From Halobacteriales archaeon (lineage in GTDB: Archaea > Halobacteriota > Halobacteria > Halorutilales > JAHENH01): a DNA stretch of 17,622 nt. The notes beneath the pieces are model-generated. The model made no database searches, was not told the DNA's origin, and worked only from the letters and a program-made list of their open reading frames with translations. The translations under genes and the position numbers were made by a program. The stretch's first letter is position 1. Every line of letters begins with the position of its first letter. Shown here one piece after another: positions 8,258-15,865 of this stretch. Where the stretch lies: positions 1 to 17,622 of the forward strand of contig JAHENH010000104.1 of assembly GCA_018609935.1 (NCBI GenBank). Direction: 5' to 3'.

Positions 8258-8536
8258 CTAGATTTCAAGATATCCTTCATGTCTTAGTTTATCAGCCTCA
8301 GCCTCACTATACCTATGTTTTACTTCACCACGTTCATCCTGCCACTCCCATGGCTCTATAATAACTACATCTCCTTCACCAACCCATACTCTTTTCCTCA
8401 TTTTACCCGGAATACGGGCCGTTCTTGTCTCACCATCTGCACATCTTACTTTCAACCTGTTATCTCCCAACATAGATTCTACAATACCCAAAACCTCATC
8501 TTCATCCGGTAACTTCAAATCTTTTTCTTCTTCCAT
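8258..8536 (-). CDS. eif1A: Translation initiation factor aIF1A
   Basis: Archaeal homologue of eIF1A, an OB-fold protein that binds the small ribosomal subunit A-site during initiation. The core is plain: EVLGIVESMLGDNRLKVRC, the RIPGKMRKRVW segment and GDVVIIEPWEW, ending GYLEI as in other aIF1As. I place the start at ATG 8536 (MEEEKDLKLP), giving 92 residues, the normal family size. The frame stays open another 45 codons upstream to a TTG at 8671, but that extension has no family counterpart and the TTG lacks proper ribosome-binding-site spacing. An acidic N-terminus (MEEEKD) precedes the OB-fold. It is probably the first gene of a run continuing into DUF1152 33 bp downstream. Confidence 0.92.
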   Translation of the reverse strand: MEEEKDLKLPDEDEVLGIVESMLGDNRLKVRCADGETRTARIPGKMRKRVWVGEGDVVIIEPWEWQDERGEVKHRYSEAEADKLRHEGYLEI

Positions 8537-8899
8537 ATATAAAATAAGAGTTAATTCTTTAACTTTTCTTGGAAGTACAACAAATATATCTTCTCCTAAA
8601 TAAACTATTCCAAACTTTTGTCTCGGCCTATATTCTACTATTAGAGAAATAACCAAATTTCTATACTCCAACCTCGTAAAATAAAATACTAACTCAAACC
8701 TCCTAGATTTCCTAGAACCTCATTTTAAATAATACTATGTTTGTTCTATGTCGAATAGCTACAAACTTCATTTTCACAAAAAATATAGTTTATTGTATAG
8801 AGAGTTCATTAGCTACAATGTAGGTTTTAGTTACAAAACCATACAAACCAAAAAATATAAACAAAATTTTCAACAGAATATATCCACTACTGATTTTAC
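8537..8899. other. Intergenic region between the ACT-domain gene and aIF1A
   Basis: If aIF1A starts at 8536 this 363-bp stretch is non-coding. It includes 45 stop-free codons in frame with aIF1A (8537-8671), read as the upstream extension. On the minus strand there is a perfect GGAGGT at 8698-8703, with no usable start codon at normal spacing. The rest is very AT-rich, with no RNA gene or repeat recognised. It should hold the aIF1A promoter, but too many TATA-like runs exist to choose one. Confidence 0.4.
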
Positions 8900-9388
8900 T
8901 TATATAGATACAGGTTCTATTTCTAAGATATCTTTTTTTTCACAGAAATTACGTACTGAATCCATAGCATCTTTAAGTTTTTCTTCAGAAATAGCGTTTA
9001 TAGTTAATCTTGTACTAGACTTATCTCCTTTTTCAGGTATTTCTACAGATAAATTAACTACCTTCACTCCTTTTTCCTCTATTTTATCTATTAGCTTATT
9101 GACATTTTTTCTATCACCTACTAATATCAATGTAGTTGATTTTTGGAATTTTTCTTCACCTATCTCAGCTATCCTAACCCCATATTCTCTAAGATCATCT
9201 AAAATAAGATCTAAACGTTCCTCAACAACTTCAAAATCTATTTCTACAGGTAATGTACCTCTAGGTGTTACCTTCCCCCGTTGATGATTTATACTTACTA
9301 TATTCCCTCCCCGTTCACTTATAGGTTCTAAGGCATTAAGCAACTGCCCAGGTTTATCCTCTAACTCTAAAGTCATGTTAACTATCAT
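8900..9388 (-). CDS. Tandem ACT-domain regulatory protein
   Basis: A 162-residue protein that is essentially all regulatory domain. The first ACT domain covers about residues 1-72 (MIVNMTLELEDKPGQLLNAL, then GGNIVSINHQRG, typical of the ligand-binding loop). A second, more divergent ACT-like unit covers about 78-160 (TTLILVGDRKNVNKLIDKIEEKG onward). ACT domains bind amino acids. In many methanogens and haloarchaea a protein of this type is encoded next to homoserine dehydrogenase and is thought to sense threonine-pathway amino acids, but no such gene is in this window. The ATG at 9388 is preceded at 4 nt by AGGGAG, a plausible ribosome binding site. It stands alone, with over 250 bp on both sides. 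Confidence 0.88.
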   Translation of the reverse strand: MIVNMTLELEDKPGQLLNALEPISERGGNIVSINHQRGKVTPRGTLPVEIDFEVVEERLDLILDDLREYGVRIAEIGEEKFQKSTTLILVGDRKNVNKLIDKIEEKGVKVVNLSVEIPEKGDKSSTRLTINAISEEKLKDAMDSVRNFCEKKDILEIEPVSI

Positions 9389-9414
9389 TATGCTCCCTTA
9401 ATACATATTCTAAT

Positions 9415-9425
9415 CATATATAAAT
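9415..9425 (-). promoter_or_regulatory. Putative TATA box for the ACT-domain gene
   Basis: Minus-strand ATTTATATATG, centred about 32 nt upstream of the ATG. With usual archaeal spacing the transcript would start only a few bases before the coding region, so the message may be nearly leaderless despite the AGGGAG just upstream of the start. Confidence 0.4.
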
Positions 9426-9495
9426 ATTCTTAACTATATTTTTTATCCTCCCTAATACATATCTTTCTAGAGAAACCGTATAAATGACCCCGTAT

Positions 9496-9507
9496 TATCC
9501 CGGGATA
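9496..9507. other. Perfect 12-bp palindrome TATCCCGGGATA
   Basis: Self-complementary sequence in the 251-bp gap between the CoA-transferase stop and the ACT-domain gene start, about 108 bp upstream of the latter and beyond its TATA box. It stands out because it is GC-rich at the centre in a very AT-rich gap. It could be a binding site for a dimeric regulator; chance cannot be excluded. Confidence 0.35.
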
Positions 9508-9639
9508 GAAATCTAGTACAATGTTTATCTATACCATATTTCTGGGTAACTTAAAATATCTCCTAAAAAAGAGGGACGTATCACGTTCTAAGACCAAAAT
9601 AGTGGAATATATTTTATTTGGAAAAAGAAAATCTAAAGA

Positions 9640-11088
9640 TTAACTATACCAATCAAATGCAAGATCGAGGTTATGGGGTATATGTCCTTTATCCGAATTC
9701 TCAACATATTCCAAAAGATCATCTCTAAATTTAGGATGAGCACATTCTATTATGGCTTTAGAACGTTCTACTGGTGAAAGACCTCTAATATCCGCTACCC
9801 CAAATTCTGTTACTATTATATCAATATCATGTTCAGTATGATCTATATGGGAAGAGAATGGAACAATCCTAGATATATCACCACCAGAAACAATCGACGG
9901 AATAGCCACTATTGAAATTGAAGAATTTCTGTTAAAATCTCCTGATCCCCCTATACCTGTCACCATTTTTCTACCAGATATATGGGTTGAGTTTACATTA
10001 CCATATATATCAACTTCAAGAGCACTATTAATAGCTACAACTCCAAAACGATCTATCATAGAAGGATTATTAGTTATATAAACAGGCCTTAAAACAATAT
10101 CTTCAGAATACTTTTCAATATTATTAAATAATTTTTCTTGTCCTTTATTTGAAAGTGTCAAAGATGTCCCACTAGCTGCTTTTAGTTTCCCAGAATCCAA
10201 AGAATCTAACAATCCATCCTGTATTACTTCACCAAAATAGACTAGATCACAAGTGAGATCTATAGAGTTTAAAGCTCTCATTAGAGTGTTCCCTAATCTA
10301 CCTACTCCAAATTCAAGATACATTATTTCATCAAATATAGGATTTTTTTCCACTTCCTCAACCAAAAAGCTAGATAAGTTTCTTGCTATCTTTTTATCTT
10401 TATTATTTGTATCCTCAAAAGTATAGGATTGACTATCTTTTTTTTCTGTTTTTATTACGCCTTCCAGCTTATCAGGATCAAAATATATTTTTGAACTCCC
10501 TATTCTATCATCTGCCGATGAAAGAGGGATTGGATCTCTATTAGGTGGTTTCTCCCTAATATAGATATCATGAAGATGTCTAAGCTCCAATGGTTGAGCT
10601 TTATTTAGTTCAAGTATTAGTTTATCTGATATTTCAACAAATACAGGAGTATGTCCTATAGAGGTGGAAGGAATAAACCAACCATCACCTACAGATACAG
10701 CCTCTATTATACCGATAACTTCACTAGAATCAACAAACCTTCTAAGGCCACCGTATTGTATTTCATCACCAAACGAGCTAGCATGAGGGTCTTGTAGCTG
10801 TATTTCCCCCTCATTAACAGCTTTGCGTGCTTGAGAACTAGAAATATAAGGATATCTTCTATCTATTATATCACTTTCAACCATATCTATATCAATCTCT
10901 TCCCCAACAGTACCAGAACTTATAACTGTAAAAGAAAAATCCTCATCAATATTGGATAGAGCCAAAGGAATCTCTTTAGGATAGCCAACACTACCAAAAC
11001 CACTAATAAGAAGTACAGCATCAGATGGTAAAGAAGAAACTATATCATTTATATTGCCCAGACCTATATTATCATTTATTCGTTTCAT
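9640..11088 (-). CDS. Acetyl-CoA hydrolase / CoA-transferase family protein (Ach1/SCACT type)
   Basis: A 482-residue class I CoA-transferase of the acetyl-CoA hydrolase / succinyl-CoA:acetate CoA-transferase group, which moves CoA between acyl groups through a glutamyl-CoA thioester. The first half has the conserved GFGSVGYPKEIP and PHASSFG patches. The second half contains VYFGEVIQDGLLD, with E287 as the expected nucleophile, and the glycine-rich oxyanion/CoA loop GIGGSGDF (378-385). These are followed by PFSSHIDHTEHDIDIIVTE and GVADIRGLSPVERS, typical of the family. The length is normal to slightly short. Minus-strand GTGAT lies about 6 nt before the ATG and could pair with 16S rRNA. It is monocistronic by spacing. 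The substrate cannot be told from sequence; acetate/acetyl-CoA or succinyl-CoA metabolism are both possible. Confidence 0.9.
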   Translation of the reverse strand: MKRINDNIGLGNINDIVSSLPSDAVLLISGFGSVGYPKEIPLALSNIDEDFSFTVISSGTVGEEIDIDMVESDIIDRRYPYISSSQARKAVNEGEIQLQDPHASSFGDEIQYGGLRRFVDSSEVIGIIEAVSVGDGWFIPSTSIGHTPVFVEISDKLILELNKAQPLELRHLHDIYIREKPPNRDPIPLSSADDRIGSSKIYFDPDKLEGVIKTEKKDSQSYTFEDTNNKDKKIARNLSSFLVEEVEKNPIFDEIMYLEFGVGRLGNTLMRALNSIDLTCDLVYFGEVIQDGLLDSLDSGKLKAASGTSLTLSNKGQEKLFNNIEKYSEDIVLRPVYITNNPSMIDRFGVVAINSALEVDIYGNVNSTHISGRKMVTGIGGSGDFNRNSSISIVAIPSIVSGGDISRIVPFSSHIDHTEHDIDIIVTEFGVADIRGLSPVERSKAIIECAHPKFRDDLLEYVENSDKGHIPHNLDLAFDWYS

Positions 11089-11253
11089 TTAATCACTATT
11101 GAGTTATTTATTCTTACTATATTTAACTAATTTCACATCAGTAAAAATAATAATTTATCTCAATTATTTGATATTAAATATATCTTCCCAAATATTTTTT
11201 TACTTATATCTTTTCAGTATAATTAAACATACTTTATTTGGATAAACTATCGC

Positions 11254-11265
11254 TTATATATAAAA
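11254..11265 (+). promoter_or_regulatory. Putative TATA box for the zinc-finger gene
   Basis: TTATATATAAAA, about 70 nt upstream of the ATG at 11331. It would give a leader of roughly 45 nt. The leader has no good ribosome binding site (only TTTTAGG about 9 nt before the ATG). The region is also the divergent promoter space for the CoA-transferase gene. Confidence 0.4.
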
Positions 11266-11330
11266 TAAAAAATTGAAATCTTTCTTAGATATCATCCATT
11301 TTTTGTTAAACAGAGTTTTAGGCAAAAATA

Positions 11331-11564
11331 ATGAAATGTCCATATTGTGTTGAAGAAGGAAGCAGAATGAAAATACATAAACATTTAACCAAAAAACATA
11401 AAGAAGAAATAAAACAAAACGGAGAATACGAGTATCGATGCCCAGAATGTGGAGAAACTACTAAAATAGATGTTCCTAAAGAAAGTCAAGATTTTTTTGA
11501 AGATATATCCGTTTTATCATTTGATATGTTGCTAGATCACCTAGAAGAAAAACATAATTACTAG
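11331..11564 (+). CDS. Small double zinc-finger protein, function unknown
   Basis: A 77-residue protein with two Cys2-His2-like units. The first is C3-x2-C6 followed by HLTKKH (H18, H23). The second is C37-x2-C40 (CPEC) followed by HLEEKH (H70, H75). Regular spacing of four ligands in each unit, and a lysine-rich linker (about 17-30), suggest two structural zinc sites; the second finger has an unusually long loop of 29 residues. Archaeal genomes carry many such small zinc-finger proteins, probably nucleic-acid or protein binders, and I cannot assign this one to a named family. It is the only plus-strand gene between 228 and 15272 and is flanked by wide AT-rich gaps, so it is a single-gene unit. 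The coding call rests on the ligand pattern and a TATA element upstream. Confidence 0.8.
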   Translation: MKCPYCVEEGSRMKIHKHLTKKHKEEIKQNGEYEYRCPECGETTKIDVPKESQDFFEDISVLSFDMLLDHLEEKHNY

Positions 11565-11855
11565 CTTTTTACGACTAAAACAAATACGTAAATATCACAT
11601 ATCTTTATTTCTTTCAGCAGATCCAAAGCATCCTCTCAAACATAGTTTAGAGGAATTAAAATCCTAAATACAAGTAAAAACTATAAGATAAACACGGTTA
11701 TATGATGTAACAATGTTTTTAGAAGATTAAAAGTAGGGAGTGTTTTTAGTGATACTAACTAAGTGTTCAGATTATATTTAGTATATCTTTAATGTTATTC
11801 AAAAGAGATAACTTTTAGATGTTTTTGTTCTATCTTTAGACATGAAGTAATTTTA
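11565..11855. other. Convergent intergenic region
   Basis: This 291-bp AT-rich gap lies between the ends of the zinc-finger gene (plus) and the PUA-like gene (minus). I find no protein-coding frame, tRNA, strong inverted repeat or T-tract terminator in it. Confidence 0.4.
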
Positions 11856-12368
11856 TCATATTTCTCTTTGTCGAGCTTTTGGTATTTGAGAACGTAATTC
11901 CTCATTGACATATAATCCAACACCTATAGGTTCTTTTTGATTTATTTTCCTGTGGATTACTATAATATATCCTTGATCTATGTTCTTATTTTGTATTTCT
12001 TGGTTTTTTCCGGATATGAATTCTGAAGCTTTCTCTAGTTCTAGGTATATAATATTTTTAGTAGCATGTCTACCAAATTTCTGTATAGCCTCAGTTGTTG
12101 GCTTCCAATATTTTCTTTTAGTCCTCATAAAAAGAATTCCAATAGATTCCATGTTTTCGATAGGAGAATCTATTTGATTATTTCTGAAAATCCATATTTT
12201 TCCCTTTCCCTTTTCCCAAAAAGAATATTTACTAAAAACTTCTGGATTAACACCAAACTTATTTTTCCACCATTTTAGTATTTTTTTACGAGTTGGTCTT
12301 CTATCTATATCTCTATGTTTTTCAGTTTTAGGGAGTTTATCAAAACGGCTACTATTGTTTTCTTTCAT
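11856..12368 (-). CDS. RsmF C-terminal/PUA-like domain protein, partner of the upstream methylase
   Basis: A basic 170-residue protein that looks like the detached C-terminal RNA-binding module of RsmF/NOP2-type methyltransferases. After a charged, Lys/Arg-rich N-terminus (about 1-30), a middle part reads FWEKGKGKIWIF and GILFMRTKRKYWKPTTEA. The C-terminal PUA-like part reads GYIIVIHRKINQKEPIGVGLY, then LRSQIPKARQREI, matching the usual ending in which a PLGxG strand is followed by a P-K-x-R motif. Its ATG overlaps the stop of the NSUN gene in ATGA, so translation is very likely coupled. The inferred job is presenting rRNA or tRNA to that enzyme. Assignment is by pattern and context; the exact family is less certain than for its neighbours. 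Confidence 0.72.
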   Translation of the reverse strand: MKENNSSRFDKLPKTEKHRDIDRRPTRKKILKWWKNKFGVNPEVFSKYSFWEKGKGKIWIFRNNQIDSPIENMESIGILFMRTKRKYWKPTTEAIQKFGRHATKNIIYLELEKASEFISGKNQEIQNKNIDQGYIIVIHRKINQKEPIGVGLYVNEELRSQIPKARQREI

Positions 12369-13285
12369 TTTGTCACTTCTAGTTTAGCACAAAAAAATCC
12401 TCCTGTATTATTTTGGTGGGGATATATTCTCTTAGCTTTCCATATATCATCTTTATATTTTTTATTCTTCCATTTATCTATTCCAGGAGAATAATCTAAT
12501 GGAAGTTCAAAATCTATCAGTCTTGAGTTTTCATTTTCTAATATATAATCTAGTACTTCCTCATTTTCTTCAGGTGCAAAGGTACATGTAGAATAAACTA
12601 CCGTTCCACCTTTTTTAGTGAGTTTTACAGCATTTTTTAATATTTCTTTTTGGAGAGAGGAAAGATTTCGTATTTTTTTAATACTATGATTTTCTAATAC
12701 ATTTGGATTTTTTCTAATAATTCCCTCACAAGAACAGGGCACATCAACCAATACTCTATCAAATTTGTTGGTGGGGACTATAGAAGAGTATTGATTTATA
12801 GAAAAATGTCGCGCATCTTCATTTGTAACAGCTACATTTGTTATTCCAAGACGTTCTGTATTATGTCGTAGAGACGCTAGCCGCCCTATATTTGAGTCGT
12901 TTGCTATTAAAACGCCACTATCATCCATTAAATCGGCTATTTGTGATGTCTTACTTCCGGGAGCTGCACATGAATCCCATATATATTCTCCATTATTAGG
13001 TTTTAATATGATGGAAGGTATAGCCGAAACTTCTTCTTGTGGATGTATCCATCCGTGGAAATGAGGCCAAGTGTTACCTGGTTTTTTTGTGTCAAGTCTT
13101 AAAAGATAGGGGTTCCAGTCTATTTCTTCCCAGCCTATACCTTGGTTACTTAGTGATTTTTTTGTCTTTTCTATATTAGATTTTATTGTGTTTATTCTAA
13201 CTGTACGTGGAAGTGGGTCTAGACATTTGTTTTTAAATTCTTCAAAATCATCTATTATAGATTTATATCGTCTGAATTCTTCCAT
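12365..13285 (-). CDS. NOL1/NOP2/NSUN-family RNA (cytosine-5) methyltransferase
   Basis: A 306-residue SAM-dependent enzyme that methylates cytosine C5 in rRNA or tRNA. The Rossmann core has the SAM-binding DSCAAPGSKTSQ (104-115) and acidic DSNIGRLASLRHN (130-142). Motif IV is DVPCSCEG with Cys184, and motif VI is YSTCTFAPEENE with Cys234. The two cysteines are the release and nucleophilic cysteines expected of the family. The N-terminal 100 residues resemble the usual RNA-recognition segment (LPRTVRINTIK, GWIHPQEEVSAI). The C-terminus ends GGFFCAKL as normal, so no domain is lost within the catalytic unit; the PUA-like module is encoded as a separate downstream gene with a 4-nt overlap. It starts 33 bp after lonB on the same strand. 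The target RNA is not identifiable here. Confidence 0.93.
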   Translation of the reverse strand: MEEFRRYKSIIDDFEEFKNKCLDPLPRTVRINTIKSNIEKTKKSLSNQGIGWEEIDWNPYLLRLDTKKPGNTWPHFHGWIHPQEEVSAIPSIILKPNNGEYIWDSCAAPGSKTSQIADLMDDSGVLIANDSNIGRLASLRHNTERLGITNVAVTNEDARHFSINQYSSIVPTNKFDRVLVDVPCSCEGIIRKNPNVLENHSIKKIRNLSSLQKEILKNAVKLTKKGGTVVYSTCTFAPEENEEVLDYILENENSRLIDFELPLDYSPGIDKWKNKKYKDDIWKAKRIYPHQNNTGGFFCAKLEVTK

Positions 13286-13318
13286 AAAAATATATAAAAT
13301 ATAGAAAAAAAGAAGATA

Positions 13319-15202
13319 CTAGCTACTTGAAAATGTACCTGTTTCTCCTTTAATTCCAAATCCTTTAGCTAGATCTCGTACTTTCTTCAGCAGTCCTTCT
13401 TTACCTTCTCTTTCTAATAGAGAATGGTCTAATACCTCATATATATCTTTTACAGGAATTATTTCAATTTTATCTTTGTATTCATCCTCTATCATGACAT
13501 CATCTAAGTTTGATTCAGGTATTATTACTTTGTCTATACCTGCTTTAGCTGCTGCCTCTATTTTATGTGTTACACCTCCTACAGGCAATACATCTCCTCT
13601 AACTGTAAGGGATCCAGTCATTGCCACACTTTGGTCTACTGCCACTCCCTCTAAAGCACTTATGACAGCTGTAGCTATAGTTATACTAGCAGAGTCTCCT
13701 TCCACACCTTCATAGCTTTGAAGAAATTGTATATGAACATCCATTTCACTTACTTCTTTACCTGTTAATTTCTTGATTATTGCTGAAACATTTTGTACAG
13801 ATTCTTGTGCGATCTCTTGGAGTTTACCAGTAGCAATGACTTCCCCCTTTCCATCTGTAACTTCGGCTGCTATTGGTTTTACAATCCCAGAATCTTCTCC
13901 TAAAACAGCTAATCCGTTAACTCTACCTACTACACCACCCTCTGTCACGGTTACATCATAATCCTTTTTTCTTTGTATCATTTCATCACTAACTTGCTGT
14001 TCTATAGAACGTGCTTGTTTCTTTGCGTCTAATACATGATTTTTTGCCACCATATTTGCCCCTTCTTTTTTAGCTATATCCCCTGCTACTCTTATTAGCC
14101 CACCAAGATCTCTGAATCTTAGTGATATATGTCCCTTTCTATTAGCCTTTCTCTGTGCTTCTCTTACTATTTCTTCTACAGCTTCTCTTTCAAAATGAGG
14201 TATTCCACCGTCTTTTTCAACTTCTTGAGCTACAAATCTAGCATATTTTCTTCTTATCTCTAGGGTTTCTTCAATTGTATCTTCCATGTGGACTTCATAT
14301 CCATATCCTTTTATTCTATCACGTAGTGCTGGATGCATATTTTCAACAGCATCAAGGTTACCTGCAGCGACCATTATAAAGTCACAAGGTACAGATTCTG
14401 TTTGTACCATAGCACCAGAAGAACGTTCTGACTGTCCAGTTATTGAAAACTCACCTTCTTGTATCGCAGTCATGAGGTTTTGCTGTTGTCTTATATCTAA
14501 TGTGTTTATTTCATCAATAAATAGAACTCCTTTATTAGACTCATGTATTGCACCTGCTTCAACTCTTTCATGTGCGGGTGTTTCAAGCCCACCACTCTGA
14601 AATGGATCATGTCTTACATCTCCTAGTAGAGCACCTGCGTGAGCACCTGTAGCATCTCTAAAAGGTGCTGTTTCCTTATCTCCGTTATCAACTAATAGAT
14701 TAGGTTTATCTACCTCATCTTCTCTCTGTATATATCTAAAAGCTAGAAAGATAATACCCGCAGCTAGAATTCCAAGGAGAAAACGGCCAACAATGAATGC
14801 GTAACCAGCCACCCCTAAGATAATTATCCACATTAGAACAGTTCTCATCTGATCTCTTTTTTGAGCTTCTTCCTTGTGAGCATCAACTATCTCTTTACCT
14901 TTACCAGCTGGAACTGTTCTTATCTTTGGTTCATTTTTATCATCAGGATTATGATAAACTAATATATCTTGTAGTTCTTCTTTTGGGAGGAGTTTTGCCA
15001 TGGCCTTAGAAAGCATGCTTTTACCCGTTCCTGGGGGGCCTATCATCATTACATGACGTTTTTGTTTAGCAGCTTTCCTTACAATTTCTACTGCTTCATC
15101 TTGTCCAATAACTTGATCAATGAGGCTATCAGGAACATCTATCTCCTCTGTGTTTTCTATGTCAAGTCCACCCAAAAGATCTCCTTTACCCTCTTTGCTC
15201 AT
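13319..15202 (-). CDS. lonB: Membrane-anchored ATP-dependent protease LonB
   Basis: Archaeal Lon, a 627-residue AAA+ protease held at the inner face of the membrane, degrading misfolded and regulatory proteins. Walker A is GPPGTGKS (55-62), and Walker B is GVLFIDE (225-231) with sensor residues following. Inserted between them, as is diagnostic for LonB, are two transmembrane helices (about 120-157, TVLMWIIILGVAGYAFIVG and FLLGILAAGIIFLAF). The C-terminal protease domain has the Ser-Lys dyad: S504 in GDSAS and K547 in GGVTHKIEAA, 43 residues apart as in E. coli Lon. The N-terminus lacks the long substrate domain of bacterial LonA, as expected. It is divergent from nadM across a 70-bp gap and is followed at 33 bp by the NSUN methylase gene, probably co-transcribed. 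Confidence 0.97.
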   Translation of the reverse strand: MSKEGKGDLLGGLDIENTEEIDVPDSLIDQVIGQDEAVEIVRKAAKQKRHVMMIGPPGTGKSMLSKAMAKLLPKEELQDILVYHNPDDKNEPKIRTVPAGKGKEIVDAHKEEAQKRDQMRTVLMWIIILGVAGYAFIVGRFLLGILAAGIIFLAFRYIQREDEVDKPNLLVDNGDKETAPFRDATGAHAGALLGDVRHDPFQSGGLETPAHERVEAGAIHESNKGVLFIDEINTLDIRQQQNLMTAIQEGEFSITGQSERSSGAMVQTESVPCDFIMVAAGNLDAVENMHPALRDRIKGYGYEVHMEDTIEETLEIRRKYARFVAQEVEKDGGIPHFEREAVEEIVREAQRKANRKGHISLRFRDLGGLIRVAGDIAKKEGANMVAKNHVLDAKKQARSIEQQVSDEMIQRKKDYDVTVTEGGVVGRVNGLAVLGEDSGIVKPIAAEVTDGKGEVIATGKLQEIAQESVQNVSAIIKKLTGKEVSEMDVHIQFLQSYEGVEGDSASITIATAVISALEGVAVDQSVAMTGSLTVRGDVLPVGGVTHKIEAAAKAGIDKVIIPESNLDDVMIEDEYKDKIEIIPVKDIYEVLDHSLLEREGKEGLLKKVRDLAKGFGIKGETGTFSSS

Positions 15203-15272
15203 TCACATAACATAGGCTCGATATCTTAAAAAATCCGTCGGTATTATTGGTATTGACTCCTTTATTGGTTGT
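15203..15272. promoter_or_regulatory. Divergent lonB/nadM promoter space
   Basis: Only 70 bp separate the two divergent start codons, so both promoters must be compressed here or overlap. AT-rich runs are present (CTTAAAAAA near 15225-15233 and TTTATTGG near 15260-15267) but no unambiguous TATA box. Neither start has a ribosome binding site, so leaderless or short-leader transcripts are likely. Confidence 0.35.
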
Positions 15273-15785
15273 ATGCGTTGCCTCTTTATTGGTAGATTTC
15301 AACCTTTTCATTTGGGTCATAGGAAAATAGTAGATGATATATTGGACGGGAAAGAAAAAAATAAGATTATAATAGCTATTGGTAGCGCACAGAAATCACA
15401 TACAGTAGAGAACCCATTTACAGCAGGTGAAAGAATAGAGATTATAAAAAAAACACTTTCAGACATACAAAACACTATTTATGTGGTGCCTATACCTGAT
15501 GTAGAACGTAATTCAATATGGGTTTCACATATAGAATCGCTATGTCCAAAATTTGATAAAGTCTATTCAAATAATCCCCTAGTTAAACAACTCTTTAAAG
15601 AAAGTAGAAAAAAAATCAAATCATTTCCACTATATGAAAGAGACAAATACCAAGGAACTAAGATACGTAAAAGAATCCTAAAAAACCAAAAATGGAAACA
15701 CTTAGTACCAGACAAAACAGCAGAAATAATAGAACAAATAGATGGAGTAGATAGGCTAAAAAACATAAAAAAAGAAGACACTTAA
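15273..15785 (+). CDS. nadM: Nicotinamide-nucleotide adenylyltransferase, archaeal type
   Basis: Makes NAD+ (and deamido-NAD+) from NMN (NaMN) and ATP in the last step of NAD synthesis; cytoplasmic nucleotidyltransferase. The 170-residue protein opens with GRFQPFHLGH (7-16), containing the HxGH ATP-binding motif, then has IAIGSAQKSHTVENPFTAGER, the substrate-binding block typical of archaeal NadM. It ends the core with YQGTKIRKRI, the second nucleotidyltransferase signature. The length is usual for the archaeal family. The ATG is followed immediately by the conserved N-terminal beta strand (MRCLFIGRF), so this start is secure. It is followed by srp54 after an 80-bp gap that probably holds a separate promoter. 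Confidence 0.95.
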   Translation: MRCLFIGRFQPFHLGHRKIVDDILDGKEKNKIIIAIGSAQKSHTVENPFTAGERIEIIKKTLSDIQNTIYVVPIPDVERNSIWVSHIESLCPKFDKVYSNNPLVKQLFKESRKKIKSFPLYERDKYQGTKIRKRILKNQKWKHLVPDKTAEIIEQIDGVDRLKNIKKEDT

Positions 15786-15820
15786 ATAAAAATCAAACTA
15801 AAAATATTCACTATACAACA

Positions 15821-15857
15821 TCATTATAATATCTACAAAACATATACAATATATAAG
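15821..15857 (+). promoter_or_regulatory. Candidate srp54 promoter elements
   Basis: Two TATA-like stretches lie upstream of the ATG at 15866: CATTATAATATC at 15821-15832 and ACAATATATAAG at about 15846-15857. The first is better placed to give a short-leader message; the second would put the start site inside the coding region. Choice uncertain. Confidence 0.3.
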
Positions 15858-15865
15858 AATAAGAA

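Noticed and set aside
8748..9284. A 178-codon plus-strand open frame opposite the ACT-domain gene
   Set aside because: About 70 percent overlaps the ACT gene in antisense, and the rest is low-complexity Lys/Tyr/Phe sequence from AT-rich DNA. The ACT protein is clearly the coding strand.
13476..14600. Plus-strand open frames of 62-104 codons opposite lonB
   Set aside because: They are mirror frames of a well-conserved gene and show no recognisable domains or promoter.
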